A stretch of 64,000 bases of DNA from the NCBI GenBank assembly GCA_945859605.1, contig OX243824.1, positions 23,457,417 to 23,521,416 on the forward strand, read 5' to 3'. The translations under genes were made by a program, and so were the position numbers. The notes beneath the pieces were generated by a model that made no database searches, was not told where the DNA came from, and saw nothing but the letters and a program-made list of their open reading frames with translations. Shown in pieces: positions 1 to 10,534 of the stretch (position 1 is its first letter; every line of letters starts with the position of its first letter). Origin of the DNA: Lumbricus rubellus. Its lineage: Eukaryota > Annelida > Clitellata > Crassiclitellata > Lumbricidae.

Positions 1-211
1 ATAGCGCCTCTAGCACTGCACACCAATCAGGTGCGCTTCAATCCGAATCGTGCGTACTTATTTTTAAAAACTTGTCTATTATAGTAGCCTATATACGACC
101 ATAATGATTATTACTAACATGATGATATCAGGATAGGCTACTATCATACTCGGCTGCTGGACAATAATATTCATTCGTATGTTACACTATATAAATAACA
201 CATTATTATTT

Positions 212-430
212 GTGGGGCGCGGTGGTGTAGTGGGCATGTTCGTTGCCTTGCAACCGGATGGTTGTAGGTTCGAATTAACCTCAAGTCGCCGCGTGGGAAC
301 ATTGGGCAAGTAGCCTACTTCACTCGCAATTGCTCAGCGCTTCAGCTTGAGACTCCGATGCAGTGACCGCTCTGCAGTCGGGAGCACCTCTGAGTAGGGA
401 TCTTGAAGGGGCGCTATAACAAGTGCACAT
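212..430 (+). mobile_element. tRNA-derived SINE, copy 1
   Basis: The head has a Pol III A-box-like TGGTGTAGTGG and a B-box-like AGGTTCGAATT. The body matches a second copy at 15357-15571, sharing GAGACTCCGATGCAGTG-like and GGGGCGCTATAACAAGTGCA-like stretches. The 3' tail (GGGAGCACCTCTGAGTAG, then AAGGGGCGCTAT) resembles the 3' end of the LINE at 50880-52628. The B box is degenerate at its end and no tRNA cloverleaf is preserved, so this is a repeat and not a tRNA gene. Confidence 0.85.
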
Positions 431-679
431 ACAAACAAACTATATAATGAAATTCCTTGCCGCCAGCAATATTATTTGCAATTGCATTTGCATTTTAACG
501 AGTTGCATTACGCTCCTCAGAATTAAGCAGAATAACAAAATCCGGGGCAACATTGTATACGGTGTAGTTCATCTGTATGCCTGCACTCTTGCTAGTTGTT
601 GCCTTTTCAGCTGTTCCACCGCTGTTTCCTTAGCCAATATTTACAATGTAGCTTTGTCTATCCTCTTCCGCCAATGGTC

Positions 680-876
680 ATGCTATGCGCTCAAATGACT
701 GGAAAAGATATGACGCTGGCATACGGATAGGTCAGGAGAAAAGGTGGTTGGATGAGGTTCACAAAACAACAGGAAAGATTTTGGAAGCACTAAGGGAAGC
801 GACATCAGAAAGACAACAATGGAGAAAACTGGCCATGACGGTCGCTAGAGTTCAAGAATCTGAAAGCACAAGGTGA
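680..876 (+). mobile_element. 5'-truncated LINE, C-terminal end of reverse-transcriptase ORF
   Basis: The 63-codon reading frame from 685 has EKRWLDEVHKTTGK, EALREATSERQQWRKL and a terminal VARVQESESTR. This is the pattern I know from the extreme C-terminus of non-LTR retrotransposon ORF2 proteins (KRWLD.V...TG followed by QWR). It ends in a stop and is followed within about 30 bases by a (TAA)n run, a usual LINE 3' tail. Everything upstream of the last ~60 codons is absent, so this is a dead 5'-truncated insertion. Confidence 0.7.
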
Positions 877-906
877 CAAGGTGACCAATGTCTAAAAATG
901 TTTGCT

Positions 907-911
907 TGATA

Positions 912-982
<71 letters not shown>
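907..982 (+). repeat. (TAA)n microsatellite
   Basis: About 25 near-perfect TAA units directly after the LINE C-terminal fragment. Probably grown from that element's 3' tail. Confidence 0.9.
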
Positions 983-984
<2 letters not shown>

Positions 985-1039
985 CAAAAGCTCAGCATGG
1001 TTACGGAGGACCCACGAGAAACCTCCTTCCTGTATCAAC

Positions 1040-1700
1040 GTATCTCTTTAACGATACAACGTTTTAACGCGATCGCATTTCGAGGCACTTTCGATGATCA
1101 AGACAACGAAGAGTAGGGTCATTCTGGACTGGTTTTAATACTGTAGTTAGCAATAAGTCCCTGAGGGATCCTAAATACCTCGGGGCAAAAAAAAAAAAAA
1201 AAAAAAAAAAAATTATAATAATAATAATAATTATTATTATTATTATTATTGTCTCCTTTAGTGGCTCCTTTAGAAGACCCACGCCCGAAATGGATGAGGT
1301 TTAGCCGTTCCTGACACATTGCTTTTAAAATAAATTTAAAAAAAAAAAAAAAAAAAAAATAATAATAATAATAAAATCTTAGATACCTCGGGTAAAAATT
1401 ATTATAATAATAATATTAATGCTACTACTACTACTAATAATAAAAATAATAATAGGCCTAATAATAATAGTAATAATAATAATAATAATTTTTGCCTCGG
1501 GGAAAAATATAATAATAATATTAATAGGCATAATGACAAATAAATCGCATAAAATTTAACAGCCCAGTAATGATAGTAATAATAAGATTCTCGGAGAATA
1601 GCTTTTTACGCCTGAAATAATTAATTTGTCCCTAAAGAATTCGTGCCTATAATAATATCTACCTCGGGTAACAAAAATAATAACTTATGTTGAGTCGTTG
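1040..1700. repeat. Microsatellite-rich block with recurring CCTCGGG phrase
   Basis: Alternating poly-A, (TAA)n and (ATT)n tracts carry repeats of TACCTCGGG / CCTCGGGGCAAA at about 1178, 1383, 1495 and 1661. The stretch about 1095-1190 is the reverse complement of 60849-60945 (shared GCCCCGAGGTATT, GGATCCCTCAG, AACCAGTCCAGAATG), so it is a dispersed repeat with an expandable A/T tail. No coding content. Confidence 0.75.
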
Positions 1701-1739
1701 ACGAGCCTGCTAAGACTACATACAATGTATATAGTTGCC

Positions 1740-2105
1740 ATTTAGGCTATAAGGCGACAATCGGATATAGGCCTAGCCTGCTCACCTCCCGGAAAAAATG
1801 ACAGCGTGTACTCACCTCTGAAAATGAGGCCACACGCGGGTATAGTACCCTACAGCGTATACTCACTTCGCAAATGCCAAGTGGGTATACGCCAAAAAAT
1901 CGCTATTTACAAAGACAAAAATTATGAAAATGGAGCGTCTTACGCCGAGAAGAAGGTTTTTCGGGCGAAAAATCTTCAAAACCATGACTAAAAAAAGGTA
2001 GTAGGAAATTTCGATGACTAAAAAAGGTCGTCAGAAATATATTGCCCGAAGAGTCGAATTTTTTGGCGGCAGCGTGTACTCACCCCAAAAATTCAAAATA
2101 CACCC
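1740..2105. repeat. Dispersed repeat with GTGTACTCACCTC phrases
   Basis: Phrases such as GCGTGTACTCACC, GCGTATACTCAC and GATGACTAAAAAAGGTCGTC recur here and, diverged, at 33505-33800, 21150-21260 and 29270-29300. It looks like a degenerate transposon-derived family. I could not find its exact ends. Confidence 0.5.
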
Positions 2106-2109
2106 CTGC

Positions 2110-2335
2110 TCTTTTCCCCTATATATGCGGGTGCTTCTATCAGGAAGCGACACGCTTTCTCTGTTGTTGGCCCTGTGACCTGGAATGGGCAACATTCAAA
2201 CCTGTAGCGCCAAGGGTCCCATGTCTGACACGTTCTTTCGCAATCATGAAACTGTTCTCTTTAACCGAGGTGGGGTCGGGAGCGCCCCTGAGAAGTAACC
2301 TTGCAGGAACGCTTTATAAATCCTCGTAATGAAAT
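2110..2335 (+). mobile_element. Decayed 3' end of L2/CR1-like LINE
   Basis: The open frame ending at 2329 parallels the C-terminus of the LINE ORF at 50880-52628. Both have a WN/F-V-GP-like region, then GSGAPLxxxLxxxLYKS and the stop. Downstream is the family's 3' tail with GGGAGCGCCCCTGAG and CGCTTTATAAAT. This is a heavily truncated and diverged copy on the opposite strand to the 50.9-kb copy. Confidence 0.6.
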
Positions 2336-3604
2336 TGTAGATTTTGTAGCGTAATGAATGAATAATGAATGACTGGTTGGGTTGCAAGTGGCAATGCAAT
2401 ATTCAGAGTCATCTCAGATGAGTCGTCTGTGCAACGTGTCATGTGCAGCATAGCATGAAACTGTATACCTAAAATGCTAGTGTATTTTAGTTGCAGGCCT
2501 ATACCAAGCTTTTTTTACGTGCAGTTGTACACAAAATGTGCAGTTCTAAACGGACCTGCGCAGTTGTAAAGGCACTTTTGTACAGTTAGAACTAGGAAAA
2601 ATGGTTATTGTCCTCCGATTGGAAGTAATTTTACCATGGAGGGTGAGAAGGAAAAGAAGTTGTGCAGTTCTAAAAAAAACTCCTTAAAAACCACCCTGCC
2701 AACCTCGATTTGCAGTCATGTAATCCATTCATGTTTGCAAGCTGACGGATTTCATGCTGTTTTAATAACAGCGGATAATTATTATCATAATACACACGCA
2801 CGCAACGGCTAGAAGTCGAGGAAGAAATCATTATGTCGTAATAATTAAATGACGTCACGTTGCATCGTATGACGCAAGCATTTCGATTAATTAACCATGA
2901 GTAGTATCTCGCTGGTCAGTGGTCATAGTCGACGCCATTTCCCGAATTTCAGGAAGGAAGTGTAATTATATATTATTGGTAGTGGTGGATCGGTGAATGT
3001 AGACAGCGCATGTGCCAGTAAAGTGCATAACAACAAAAGGTAGGACTGTTTTTCAGAGATTTGGCTAAACTGTAGTATCGGGGACCGAAGCATATACAAT
3101 ACCTTTGGAAAGTGTCTTTTAATGATGACACTAACCCTAACCATAGTTGCCCTCGCGACGCTAAACCTGACCCTAACCGATACTCACGATCCCCGATACT
3201 CTAGTAATGCCGAATATTTAACATAGCATAGGCCTAGGTGTTGCAAAATGCGAACTGCAATCTGTAAGTTTCTCAAAACGAAAGTGATCAATAGCAGCTG
3301 CTGATAGTCGTATTTGCCTTTCGTCGCTGAGCATTGAAATGGAAACCAAAATTACTCATTATTGTAGTAGCCTACACTAGAATCAAATTTCAATAATGTT
3401 CAAGGTAGCCTAGTACTGCTTAGTCTCAATTTTGAAGCAATTACTTTGCCATTATTAAAATTGCCTGCCACGGTAGTACGGTCAAACTTTTCAAACGAGA
3501 TCGTATAATATTATAGCCCGAAGTCCAAACAAGATAGAAACAAGTAGGATAGGTATTGTATTGTATTAAAGCAAACTCTACTAGGGTGAACCGTTCCTAG
3601 GCGC
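2336..3604. other. Intergenic, no gene recognised
   Basis: Apart from the hairpin at 3068-3207 I see only A/T-rich sequence with scattered short open frames lacking coding character. Telomere-like CTAACCCTAACC at about 3130 is too short to mean anything. Confidence 0.6.
3068..3207. repeat. Short inverted-repeat (MITE-like) element
   Basis: ACTGTAGTATCGGGGACCG near 3068 is mirrored by CGATCCCCGATACTCTAGT near 3187, giving ~19-bp inverted ends about 140 bp apart. That is the layout of a small non-autonomous DNA element. No clear target-site duplication. Confidence 0.5.
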
Positions 3605-3804
3605 NNNNNNNNNNNNNNNNNNNNNNNNNNNNNNNNNNNNNNNNNNNNNNNNNNNNNNNNNNNNNNNNNNNNNNNNNNNNNNNNNNNNNNNNNNNNNNNN
3701 NNNNNNNNNNNNNNNNNNNNNNNNNNNNNNNNNNNNNNNNNNNNNNNNNNNNNNNNNNNNNNNNNNNNNNNNNNNNNNNNNNNNNNNNNNNNNNNNNNNN
3801 NNNN
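3605..3804. other. Assembly gap (200 N)
   Basis: Run of N. The sequence resuming at 3805 is inside an inverted LTR copy, so the gap lies in or next to the LTR element. Confidence 1.
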
Positions 3805-3893
3805 TGCAAATTGGTAACCTGATTTCAGATTCGAAATCTGGGAATAGTTTCCATTAATTAGCGAGCCATAGTGTGGTATCTATTCTCGTTACA
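3805..3893. repeat. Inverted copy of LTR end at contig edge
   Basis: These 89 bases are the exact reverse complement, as far as I can read, of 6486-6574, the inner end of the LTR. The orientation is inverted relative to that LTR, not direct as expected for a 3' LTR. It abuts the assembly gap, and the stop codon of the gag-protease frame lies inside it. Confidence 0.85.
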
Positions 3894-6189
3894 GAACTCT
3901 CTGCATTCTGTCTGACTGTTTCCATTTCCTCATTTCACATGATCTACCCTGGCCTGCGTCTTTCCTGTTGAATACTCGGGTTACATAATCTGTCCTTTTA
4001 TTTTCCCAGTCTTTCCTGTCACAATGACTACCTCTGGCTTCAACTGATTCCGCCTTACGCTGTCCATAATTCTTACACCGCGGTTCACGCCAATTCCAAT
4101 TAACTGCCTTACACCTTGCCTTTCCTTGAAAACTCTTATTCACCTGTGTATTTTTGAAACTGAACTCACCAAAGCGTCGCTTTGTATTACACGTCTTCAC
4201 TGTATTATTGTTTCTCTCGACGACCCTTTGTCTCGATCCGCCATCTTCCTCGACTCGCTGAACTCTCGGATCATACTTTCGCCTCATGCAGTCACCCGTT
4301 AATTTCCTTCCCACCGGCTTTTCGATCACTTTATATCTATTCTTAGCATAGCCATTTTTATTCTGAATAACATCGCGGTTGTCTACCAGCGGATGTATTC
4401 CCTCGAAGGTTACTCTTTTCTTGTCCGTCCTCCTGACGTCATCAATAGCTAACTCCTTGCTAGCTCCGCCCCTCGTGACATCACTCTCATAGGTGTTCAC
4501 TCCAACGTCCTTGACCCTGGATTTATTTATATACTCAATTCTTATTGGTTTCCCCTCGTATAAACCTGGATTTATTATTAGTTCCTTGACCAAGTTCTCT
4601 ATCACTAAAGCCTCTGCTTTCCCTTCAAATTCTTCACTCTTAATGTCAATTAGAGCGGTTGGATATTTTTCTTTGGTTCCATTAGCAAATCTGCAAACCA
4701 TTTTGCGTCCGGTATATTGGTAAGGTTTCTCCAAACCTTTCCTGATAGCAACACATGTGGCGCCTGAATCATGTAATGCGTTCACCTTTTCCCCGTTTAC
4801 TAACACTGAATTCGTATAGGCACTCAGACCTTCCTCTCCTTCAGCTACAAAGCAAGATATGGTGACTTCATGTTCCACATCTTCCTCTCCTCTATCTTCA
4901 ACACATTGCATGGTGGCGACAGTATGTGACCTTGCGCCCTGTCCAATTTTATCGCATTTGGCTGAATAGTGAAAAGAAGATCCACACTTAAAGCAACCTC
5001 CTCTTCGATTTTCTCCACCAGCTTCACTCCGTTCACTGTTCCTGAAATCCCATTCATCATTGAACCGACCCTTATCCTTGTAGCTGTCCTGTTCCTTGAC
5101 CCTGTTCCGTCCGAGACTACTACTTCGACTTTCACCATTAGACCTATTTCTTGTGAACTCTCTAGATCGACCATCAGGTTCAGTGTCTCTTTTCTCATGA
5201 CTGACTGACCACTTCTCGCTAATTTCTCTAGCTTCAACATAATTCTGTGCTTGTTCCAGCAGTGTTTCTAATTCTAACTTCCCCTTCTCTTTGAGAAAAC
5301 ACCTCATTTTGTCATCACAAGTCACTAAAAACTGGTCACGCAACACCAGTGTTTCCAGTCCTTTGTAGTCATTTTTGAATCCCGCCATTGCCAACCATTG
5401 CCTCAGATACCTTCTCAACCTTTCAACATACTGAATCACGGTTTCATCCGTATCGCGCTTAGACGATCGAAACTTCTTTCTGTAACCATTTTCTGTCAGC
5501 TGGAATCGTTTCAACAGCTCTTCCTTCAATTTCTTGTAGTCTTGTGCTTGTTCTACTTCAAGCTTCTCAAAAACTTGCAATGCTTTTCCGTCTAAGGATT
5601 TCACTAGGGTTAATGCCCACATTCTCTCTGGAACCTCATATGCCATGCAAGTTCTCTCAAACCGTAATAGATAGGCATCGAGACAATCTCTGTCTTCCCT
5701 AAATAAAGGCATCTTCACATTTTTAGCATTATTACTCTGTCCATTGATCTCCGTACTATAACCATTCCCAATCCGATCGTTCCTATCGCCTTGTCGCCTA
5801 TCTTGTTCCATTCTTATTTCAAGTTCTTTGAGTTTAATCACTTTCTGATTGTCTAGTTCAATCCGTTTCAGATTGGCTTCTCGTTCTCGTTCTTCAGAAA
5901 TCCTCTTCTCTTCTCGTTCTCCAGAAATCCTCTTTTCCTCTCGTTCTTCAGAATTCCTTTTGTCTTCTCGTTGTTCATTACGTATCCTTTCAGCTATTTC
6001 TTCCTGTCTTCGTTCTCGTTCGCGTTCGGAAATTAACTTTTCTTTCTCGTAATCAGCTAGTAATTCTGCTTGTTTCAAGGCCTTATTTTCTGCTTGCCTC
6101 TCACTGACAAACTCTCTAAGTTCTTGCCCTTCATAACCAAGATCTGATCCAACCTTAACCCACTTCGAATATTCTGCGGCCATTCTCAA
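3889..6189 (-). CDS. Ty3/Gypsy-type gag-protease polyprotein, no pol
   Basis: A 766-residue frame. Residues ~25-130 are a charged E/R/K-rich coiled coil. Residues ~158-330 look like a retrotransposon capsid domain (starting MPLFREDRDCLDAYLLRFER, later VIQYVERLRRYLRQWL). A zinc knuckle CX2CX4HX4C (CFKCGSSFHYSAKC) sits near residue 398. An aspartic-protease motif HDSGAT sits near residue 474, with the usual hydrophobic follow-on. The last ~230 residues are basic with no domain I recognise. There is no reverse transcriptase, RNase H or integrase. The stop TAA is supplied by the LTR-like sequence at 3893-3889. In a normal Ty3 element pol would follow, so this copy is internally deleted, rearranged, or a gag-pro-only non-autonomous type. 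The frame is otherwise intact over 2.3 kb, which suggests a fairly young insertion. Confidence 0.85.
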   Translation of the reverse strand: MRMAAEYSKWVKVGSDLGYEGQELREFVSERQAENKALKQAELLADYEKEKLISERERERRQEEIAERIRNEQREDKRNSEEREEKRISGEREEKRISEEREREANLKRIELDNQKVIKLKELEIRMEQDRRQGDRNDRIGNGYSTEINGQSNNAKNVKMPLFREDRDCLDAYLLRFERTCMAYEVPERMWALTLVKSLDGKALQVFEKLEVEQAQDYKKLKEELLKRFQLTENGYRKKFRSSKRDTDETVIQYVERLRRYLRQWLAMAGFKNDYKGLETLVLRDQFLVTCDDKMRCFLKEKGKLELETLLEQAQNYVEAREISEKWSVSHEKRDTEPDGRSREFTRNRSNGESRSSSLGRNRVKEQDSYKDKGRFNDEWDFRNSERSEAGGENRRGGCFKCGSSFHYSAKCDKIGQGARSHTVATMQCVEDRGEEDVEHEVTISCFVAEGEEGLSAYTNSVLVNGEKVNALHDSGATCVAIRKGLEKPYQYTGRKMVCRFANGTKEKYPTALIDIKSEEFEGKAEALVIENLVKELIINPGLYEGKPIRIEYINKSRVKDVGVNTYESDVTRGGASKELAIDDVRRTDKKRVTFEGIHPLVDNRDVIQNKNGYAKNRYKVIEKPVGRKLTGDCMRRKYDPRVQRVEEDGGSRQRVVERNNNTVKTCNTKRRFGEFSFKNTQVNKSFQGKARCKAVNWNWREPRCKNYGQRKAESVEARGSHCDRKDWENKRTDYVTRVFNRKDAGQGRSCEMRKWKQSDRMQRVL

Positions 6190-6466
6190 AAGTCCAATTA
6201 TTTTATAGGCTGATTGGCGCTATAACAATTTCTAAGACACTATTTAAGTTTCGGCGGTAAATGACTTTTACCTTAGACCTGACCTCTTTATCAACCAATA
6301 ACAGTCAGTGTACTCAAATCAAAACGACGTCACGCCTAATTAGTATTCAAACAGCACGCTGAACGCCGATGCACGTAAGTGAATTAATTGCTGTCGTAAT
6401 TAAACTTCACAATATAATAACTCTTAAATCTTTTAGATTAACACCCTAAAATTGTTCTAGATCCTT

Positions 6467-6481
6467 CGGACGATGCCCCCA
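6467..6481 (-). promoter_or_regulatory. Primer-binding site of LTR element
   Basis: On the minus strand TGGGGGCATCGTCCG lies 4 bases inside the LTR edge at 6486. It resembles the tRNA-Pro primer site used by many retroelements (TGGGGGCTCGTCC) with one extra A. Its position confirms that 6486-7649 is the upstream LTR for the minus-strand gag. Confidence 0.65.
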
Positions 6482-6485
6482 GTTT

Positions 6486-7649
6486 TGTAACGAGAATAGA
6501 TACCACACTATGGCTCGCTAATTAATGGAAACTATTCCCAGATTTCGAATCTGAAATCAGGTTACCAATTTGCATACTATCTGGTAATTTGTCGCAATGT
6601 GGGTCAATGCTCTAAATGTCAGCCAATCAACAAGACAATGTTTTATATAAAAATAATATTTGAATCATGAATATTAATATATCAACATATATAGTTAATG
6701 AATTCTATGTCTAGGGTCGTGGAAATGTCAGTTTAAATACAAGTCAACTTATTTACTTAAACCAGTGCTGAATAAAATAATTTTGAGGATTATTCCTATT
6801 ATAATTACCCTCCCGCGTTGTATGTTCTTGGCTGAAGCTGTAGATCGATACGGCCAATGCTTCTCGTCTTTTCTCCAAGCGCCGTTACCAATGGTTGTAG
6901 ATGACTCTTTTCAGTTTCATCGTCGATGCGCTTCACCGTGTTTTTCTGCTCGTAGGTAATTATTCTTCGATGTAGCTGTCTACGAATTGAAGACTATTTG
7001 TTCCTTTTCGTATTTACCGTTCAATTACCGATCGATATATCTTTTATAGTTTCACTGTCACTTCTCAATGTTGCGAGAAGTAACGCCGGAGTTCTACGAA
7101 ATCCAATGAAGGTAGAATTTCAACGTCAATTACTTGTTAGTAATCCGCTATTACAATCTCTCACGTTTTACGAACTTCCAGATTTCTTGTCCATACTTTA
7201 GGACACTAAACTACCGGCTCCGTTGCTTTAATATCCGATCAAACAAATGTCACGAAATCGTCTAACAACATCTAGCGAATACTCATCGCCAATCAACCAC
7301 CAACAATCCTCCTTAGACGGCCATTCCTTCTCGTCTCTCTTTCCGAACCAGCCCCTCTCGTGCGCATGCGCAGCAGACGACCCTGATCCCAGCTTTCCAT
7401 ATGTAACCAACGCCGATCGCCGATCGTTGTAATATTCCGCAATGCTTTCCACTAATTTAATATATTTTGCCCCTAAGCACTGGTTATAGCACTGGTTGAT
7501 TAATTAAACAGAACAATGTAATAATTCTCGCTCGAATTATAAGCTAATCATTAACTAAGGCCTCTCCCTAACTTAACACATGTAATTACTAATCAACAAT
7601 ATATATATCAAAGTAAGAACGTATGGGTGGGACCAAGGATATCGTTACA
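6486..7649 (-). mobile_element. 5' LTR of Ty3-type element
   Basis: The 1164-bp segment begins TGTAACGA and ends TCGTTACA, a perfect 8-bp terminal inverted repeat of the TG...CA class. It directly flanks the primer-binding site and gag leader. Short open frames inside (6765-6959, 6998-7201, 7228-7452) have no recognisable product. The matching second LTR in direct orientation is not in the window; only the inverted 89 bases at 3805-3893 are present. Confidence 0.75.
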
Positions 7650-8262
7650 AATAATATTATTGGCCTGTGCTACTGTTATTACGATAAAAAACCATTTAAA
7701 GTTTGATGTAGGCCTACTTTACCATAAAATCGCAAACGCAGGCTATTAGGCCCTATTATTGCTTGAAAGGCAATTTAGGAAGTCTTTAGCTGTTCAAGTA
7801 CCGGTATTCAATTTTAAAGCTCAGGTTTGACTTAGCCTAACTACATGCATGCACCAAAACAAACCTGCCGAATTCATCCCCATTAAAGATTAGGCCAAAT
7901 AGCTTCATAGCCATAGTGACATAGCACACAGGCACAGCCTGCAGAGCCCTACATGAACTGTTAAGTGCAGTGCACATAATCAGGTAGGCCTACTCCGTGC
8001 TTATAAACTAGGTTACTCGGTGCATAATTATTATAATGAAAAACTTGAATAAATTTTCAAATGGCCATCCACAGTTATTTTTGGTCTATTTATTAACCTG
8101 CATTGGCCGTAGGCTTGTCCCCCTCCCCCATGTCAATGCGCATGAAGATCTTTGTTGCATTGGCCTACTGTAACAGTAGCCTGCACCACTATCTAGGCCC
8201 TATCTATTTTTATTTCAGCATTCTTTTGAATTTAACTTTCTTTTATAACGTCTGTATTTCAG
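7650..8262. other. Non-coding, probably intron or intergenic before tail exon
   Basis: A/T-rich sequence with several TAGGCC/GGCCTA words and no coding signal. The last ~40 bases before 8263 are pyrimidine-rich and end in CAG, forming the acceptor for the exon at 8263. Confidence 0.5.
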
Positions 8263-8435
8263 AACAAGACAAAGCGGAAGTGTATACAACTCTGGATGTG
8301 CAAAGTTCTGTAACTTCTGGAATGCCTCAGCAAGACTTATACACCGAACTACAAGCATCGCCTGTCAATCATCAACTGCAGAATGGCCATCGCGTCCAAG
8401 CTGACACTAAGTCTTATGAAAGCGTAATACAGTAA
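8263..8435 (+). CDS. Last exon of a receptor: cytoplasmic tail with tandem YxxL motifs
   Basis: A good acceptor (TCTGTATTTCAG) precedes a phase-1 reading frame of 57 residues ending in TAA at 8433-8435. The peptide is hydrophilic with three tyrosines in signalling-type contexts: EVYTTLDV, DLYTEL and SYESVI. The two YxxL motifs are separated by 15 residues, slightly longer than the classical ITAM spacing (6-12), so the pair could be an ITAM-like module or two ITIM/SH2-binding sites. The entry phase is the same as in the Ig receptor genes downstream, which suggests the 3' end of a third receptor gene whose other exons lie outside the window or were displaced by transposons. No transmembrane exon was found upstream within the window. 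It is not obviously homologous to the gene B tail. Confidence 0.6.
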
Positions 8436-8763
8436 CTGACTGGATATAAATGGTGATAAATGCGTATTCTGTCTTTGCGTAAAGACGTCACGGCTCATTT
8501 GCATAATGGCCTGCGCCATATTGGCTTACAGCTAATGCTTGTTGACATTGGATACGCATGCGAATAGCGCTTATTATAACAATTATTTCTTGTGTTTTTA
8601 CTGTATTATCTGCGTCAAACTTACTGAAAGGGATAAAGGGTAAATTAGAGAAGTGCAAAATACACGAGCTTGAATGTCCAGGTTAACGTGCGAAGAATAC
8701 CGGCGGCTAAAAACTACAGCCAGAGACATGCAATCTATCCCAAGCAAAACTGAAAGTCACTGT
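8436..8763. other. Presumed 3' UTR / intergenic
   Basis: Follows the tail exon directly and contains no open frame of note. I found no convincing polyadenylation signal assignment. Confidence 0.4.
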
Positions 8764-9204
8764 TATAGTGGAAGAATTTTAGGAAAATCGACTCAATAAA
8801 TTTTCACAAGCTAGAGACTTGGCATAGTTGTTAAGTACACCCCACTGATGAAAATACCAAAAGTCCTCATAAATCCGAGCTGTGCTCGAGCCGCCATCTT
8901 GGAAAATGGCGGCCGAAATTCGGTGTTTTGTCAATAACTCCAGAACCATCACAGATACAAAGAAATACAAAACAGCAAAAGTGATCCTCATGAAAAGACA
9001 AAGAAGTTTTGTGTATAACATTTCTTTCTAGGAATACAAATAAAAATGTTACGTGGGATAAACTAGTCATTATAATTGTATTTCAATGCGATGTACTAAT
9101 TTTTATGGCGGGAAAAACAAATGCTGTGCTGCGAATGATAATAATTTAAGATCAAATTTATATCAGTGTCTATGCTAGGCTTATGTAACTTAGTTTTCAG
9201 TCAT

Positions 9205-9605
9205 TATAATATGATATCCGTGCATTATATTATGATATCCGTGCATTATAGTATGATATCCGTGCATTCTAATATGATATCCGTGCATTATATTATGATC
9301 TCAGTGTATTATATTATAATATTTGTAGATTTTATAATGATATGAGTGCATTATATTATGATATTCGTGCTTTATAGACTGATATCCGTGCATTATATTA
9401 TGATATCCGTGCATTATAGTATGATATCCGTGCATTATAGTATGATATCCGTGCATTATATTATGATCTCAGTGTATTATATTACGATATTCGTGGACTT
9501 TATAATGATGTCAATGCATTACATTATGATATTCGTGCGTTATAGTATGATATCTGTGCATGATATTATGATATCCGTGCATTATATTATGACATCCGTA
9601 TGATC
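9205..9605 (+). repeat. ~21-bp tandem repeat array, left arm
   Basis: Degenerate units of the form ATGATATCCGTGCATTATA repeated roughly 18 times. The right arm at 10535-10945 carries the reverse complement. A minisatellite forming the inner part of the foldback arm. Confidence 0.85.
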
Positions 9606-9772
9606 CGTACTTACCACTTGATGCTCTTAAAATCTGTGTTTTGGGATAACGATATTGAAGTTGCATAATTATGGGCTCATATTGAATCTTGCACCGTGAA
9701 AAGACCAAAAAATGACCAAATATTGTTTAATTGTACGCGGCTGCTCTAGATAAAGTCAAAGATAACATTTCA

Positions 9773-10012
9773 ACGGTGATCGTTGGCCAGTACACGGACC
9801 TACTAGTAATTGCAACTGCAATGGCCCCGATTGATTTTAAAGAACTTTGGTTTCTGAAGCCAGGGAAATCAAACGGTGCTCCCATCAGCAATAGCATATA
9901 GCTACACATTAAGAAAGTGACTATGGGAGAAGCTTGTGAACTTCTACTCTCTGCTCATTCAATGACTGGATGTGATACAACTTCAGCACTGTACGCTAAA
10001 GGGAAAAATTAA
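9773..10012 (+). pseudogene. Decayed transposon-type ORF with GCDTTSA motif
   Basis: In one frame the centre reads IVGQYTDLLVIATAMAP, then after an in-frame stop EACELLLSAHSMTGCDTTSA followed by a KGK. I recognise the DTDLLV ... HAxTGCDTTSAxxxKGK pattern from repeat-borne ORFs common in invertebrate genomes; the DTD and GCD spacing recalls PIN/FEN-like nuclease folds, but that part is inference. At least two stops interrupt it. The first Asp of the DTD motif is Tyr here. Fragments of the same ORF occur in foldback element 2 (43623-43940). Confidence 0.6.
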
Positions 10013-10046
10013 GGGTATAAAGCTTATTAAGAATCACGAGGAGTTG

Positions 10047-10258
10047 AAAGGGCGGAGTTTGGTTTCCGTTTTCATCGCACTTCTGAGCTTTGTGGGGAGG
10101 GCATTATCAAATTTCAATTGTATTGTATTGTATAGAGGGGGCTAATGCCTTTGGGGGGGCTAAGCCCGGAAAAGGATACACTTTTCATGGTAAAAAGCTG
10201 AATCTGGGCCTTCTTGTGGGGCTTATCTCACCCTAACCCCTGATAAACTCCGCCCATG
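10047..10258. mobile_element. Small hAT-type MITE
   Basis: Ends GGGCGGAGTTT... and ...AACTCCGCCCATG are inverted, and the flanks carry the 8-bp duplication AGGAGTTG (10039-10046 and 10259-10266). The interior shares AAAAGGATAC and TTTTCATGGTAAAAA with the element at 36523-36691, so these are two copies of one family. It inserted into the centre of foldback element 1. Confidence 0.75.
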
Positions 10259-10534
10259 AGGAGTTGAGAGATGAATGGAAAATATTTCACCAAAAAGTAT
10301 GCCAGTAAAGATATGCAGGGAACCTTGATGATGCAGAGCCGTGCAATTTCAAAAGGAACCACTTTCAATTGTCATTTTTGACTTTATCTAGAGCAGCTGC
10401 ATACAATCAAACAATATTTGGTCATTTTTTGGTCTTTTGACGATGCAAGATTGAATATGAGCCCATATGCAACTTCAACATCGTTATCCCAAAACACAGA
10501 TTTTAAGAGCATCAAGTGGTAAGTACGGATCATA

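Noticed and set aside
3125..3175. Interstitial telomere
   Set aside because: Only two or three CTAACC units, interrupted.
3597..3809. Poly-X open frame
   Set aside because: Assembly gap.
9205..9605. CRISPR-like array
   Set aside because: Units are contiguous and degenerate, with no spacers. This is a eukaryotic minisatellite inside a foldback element.
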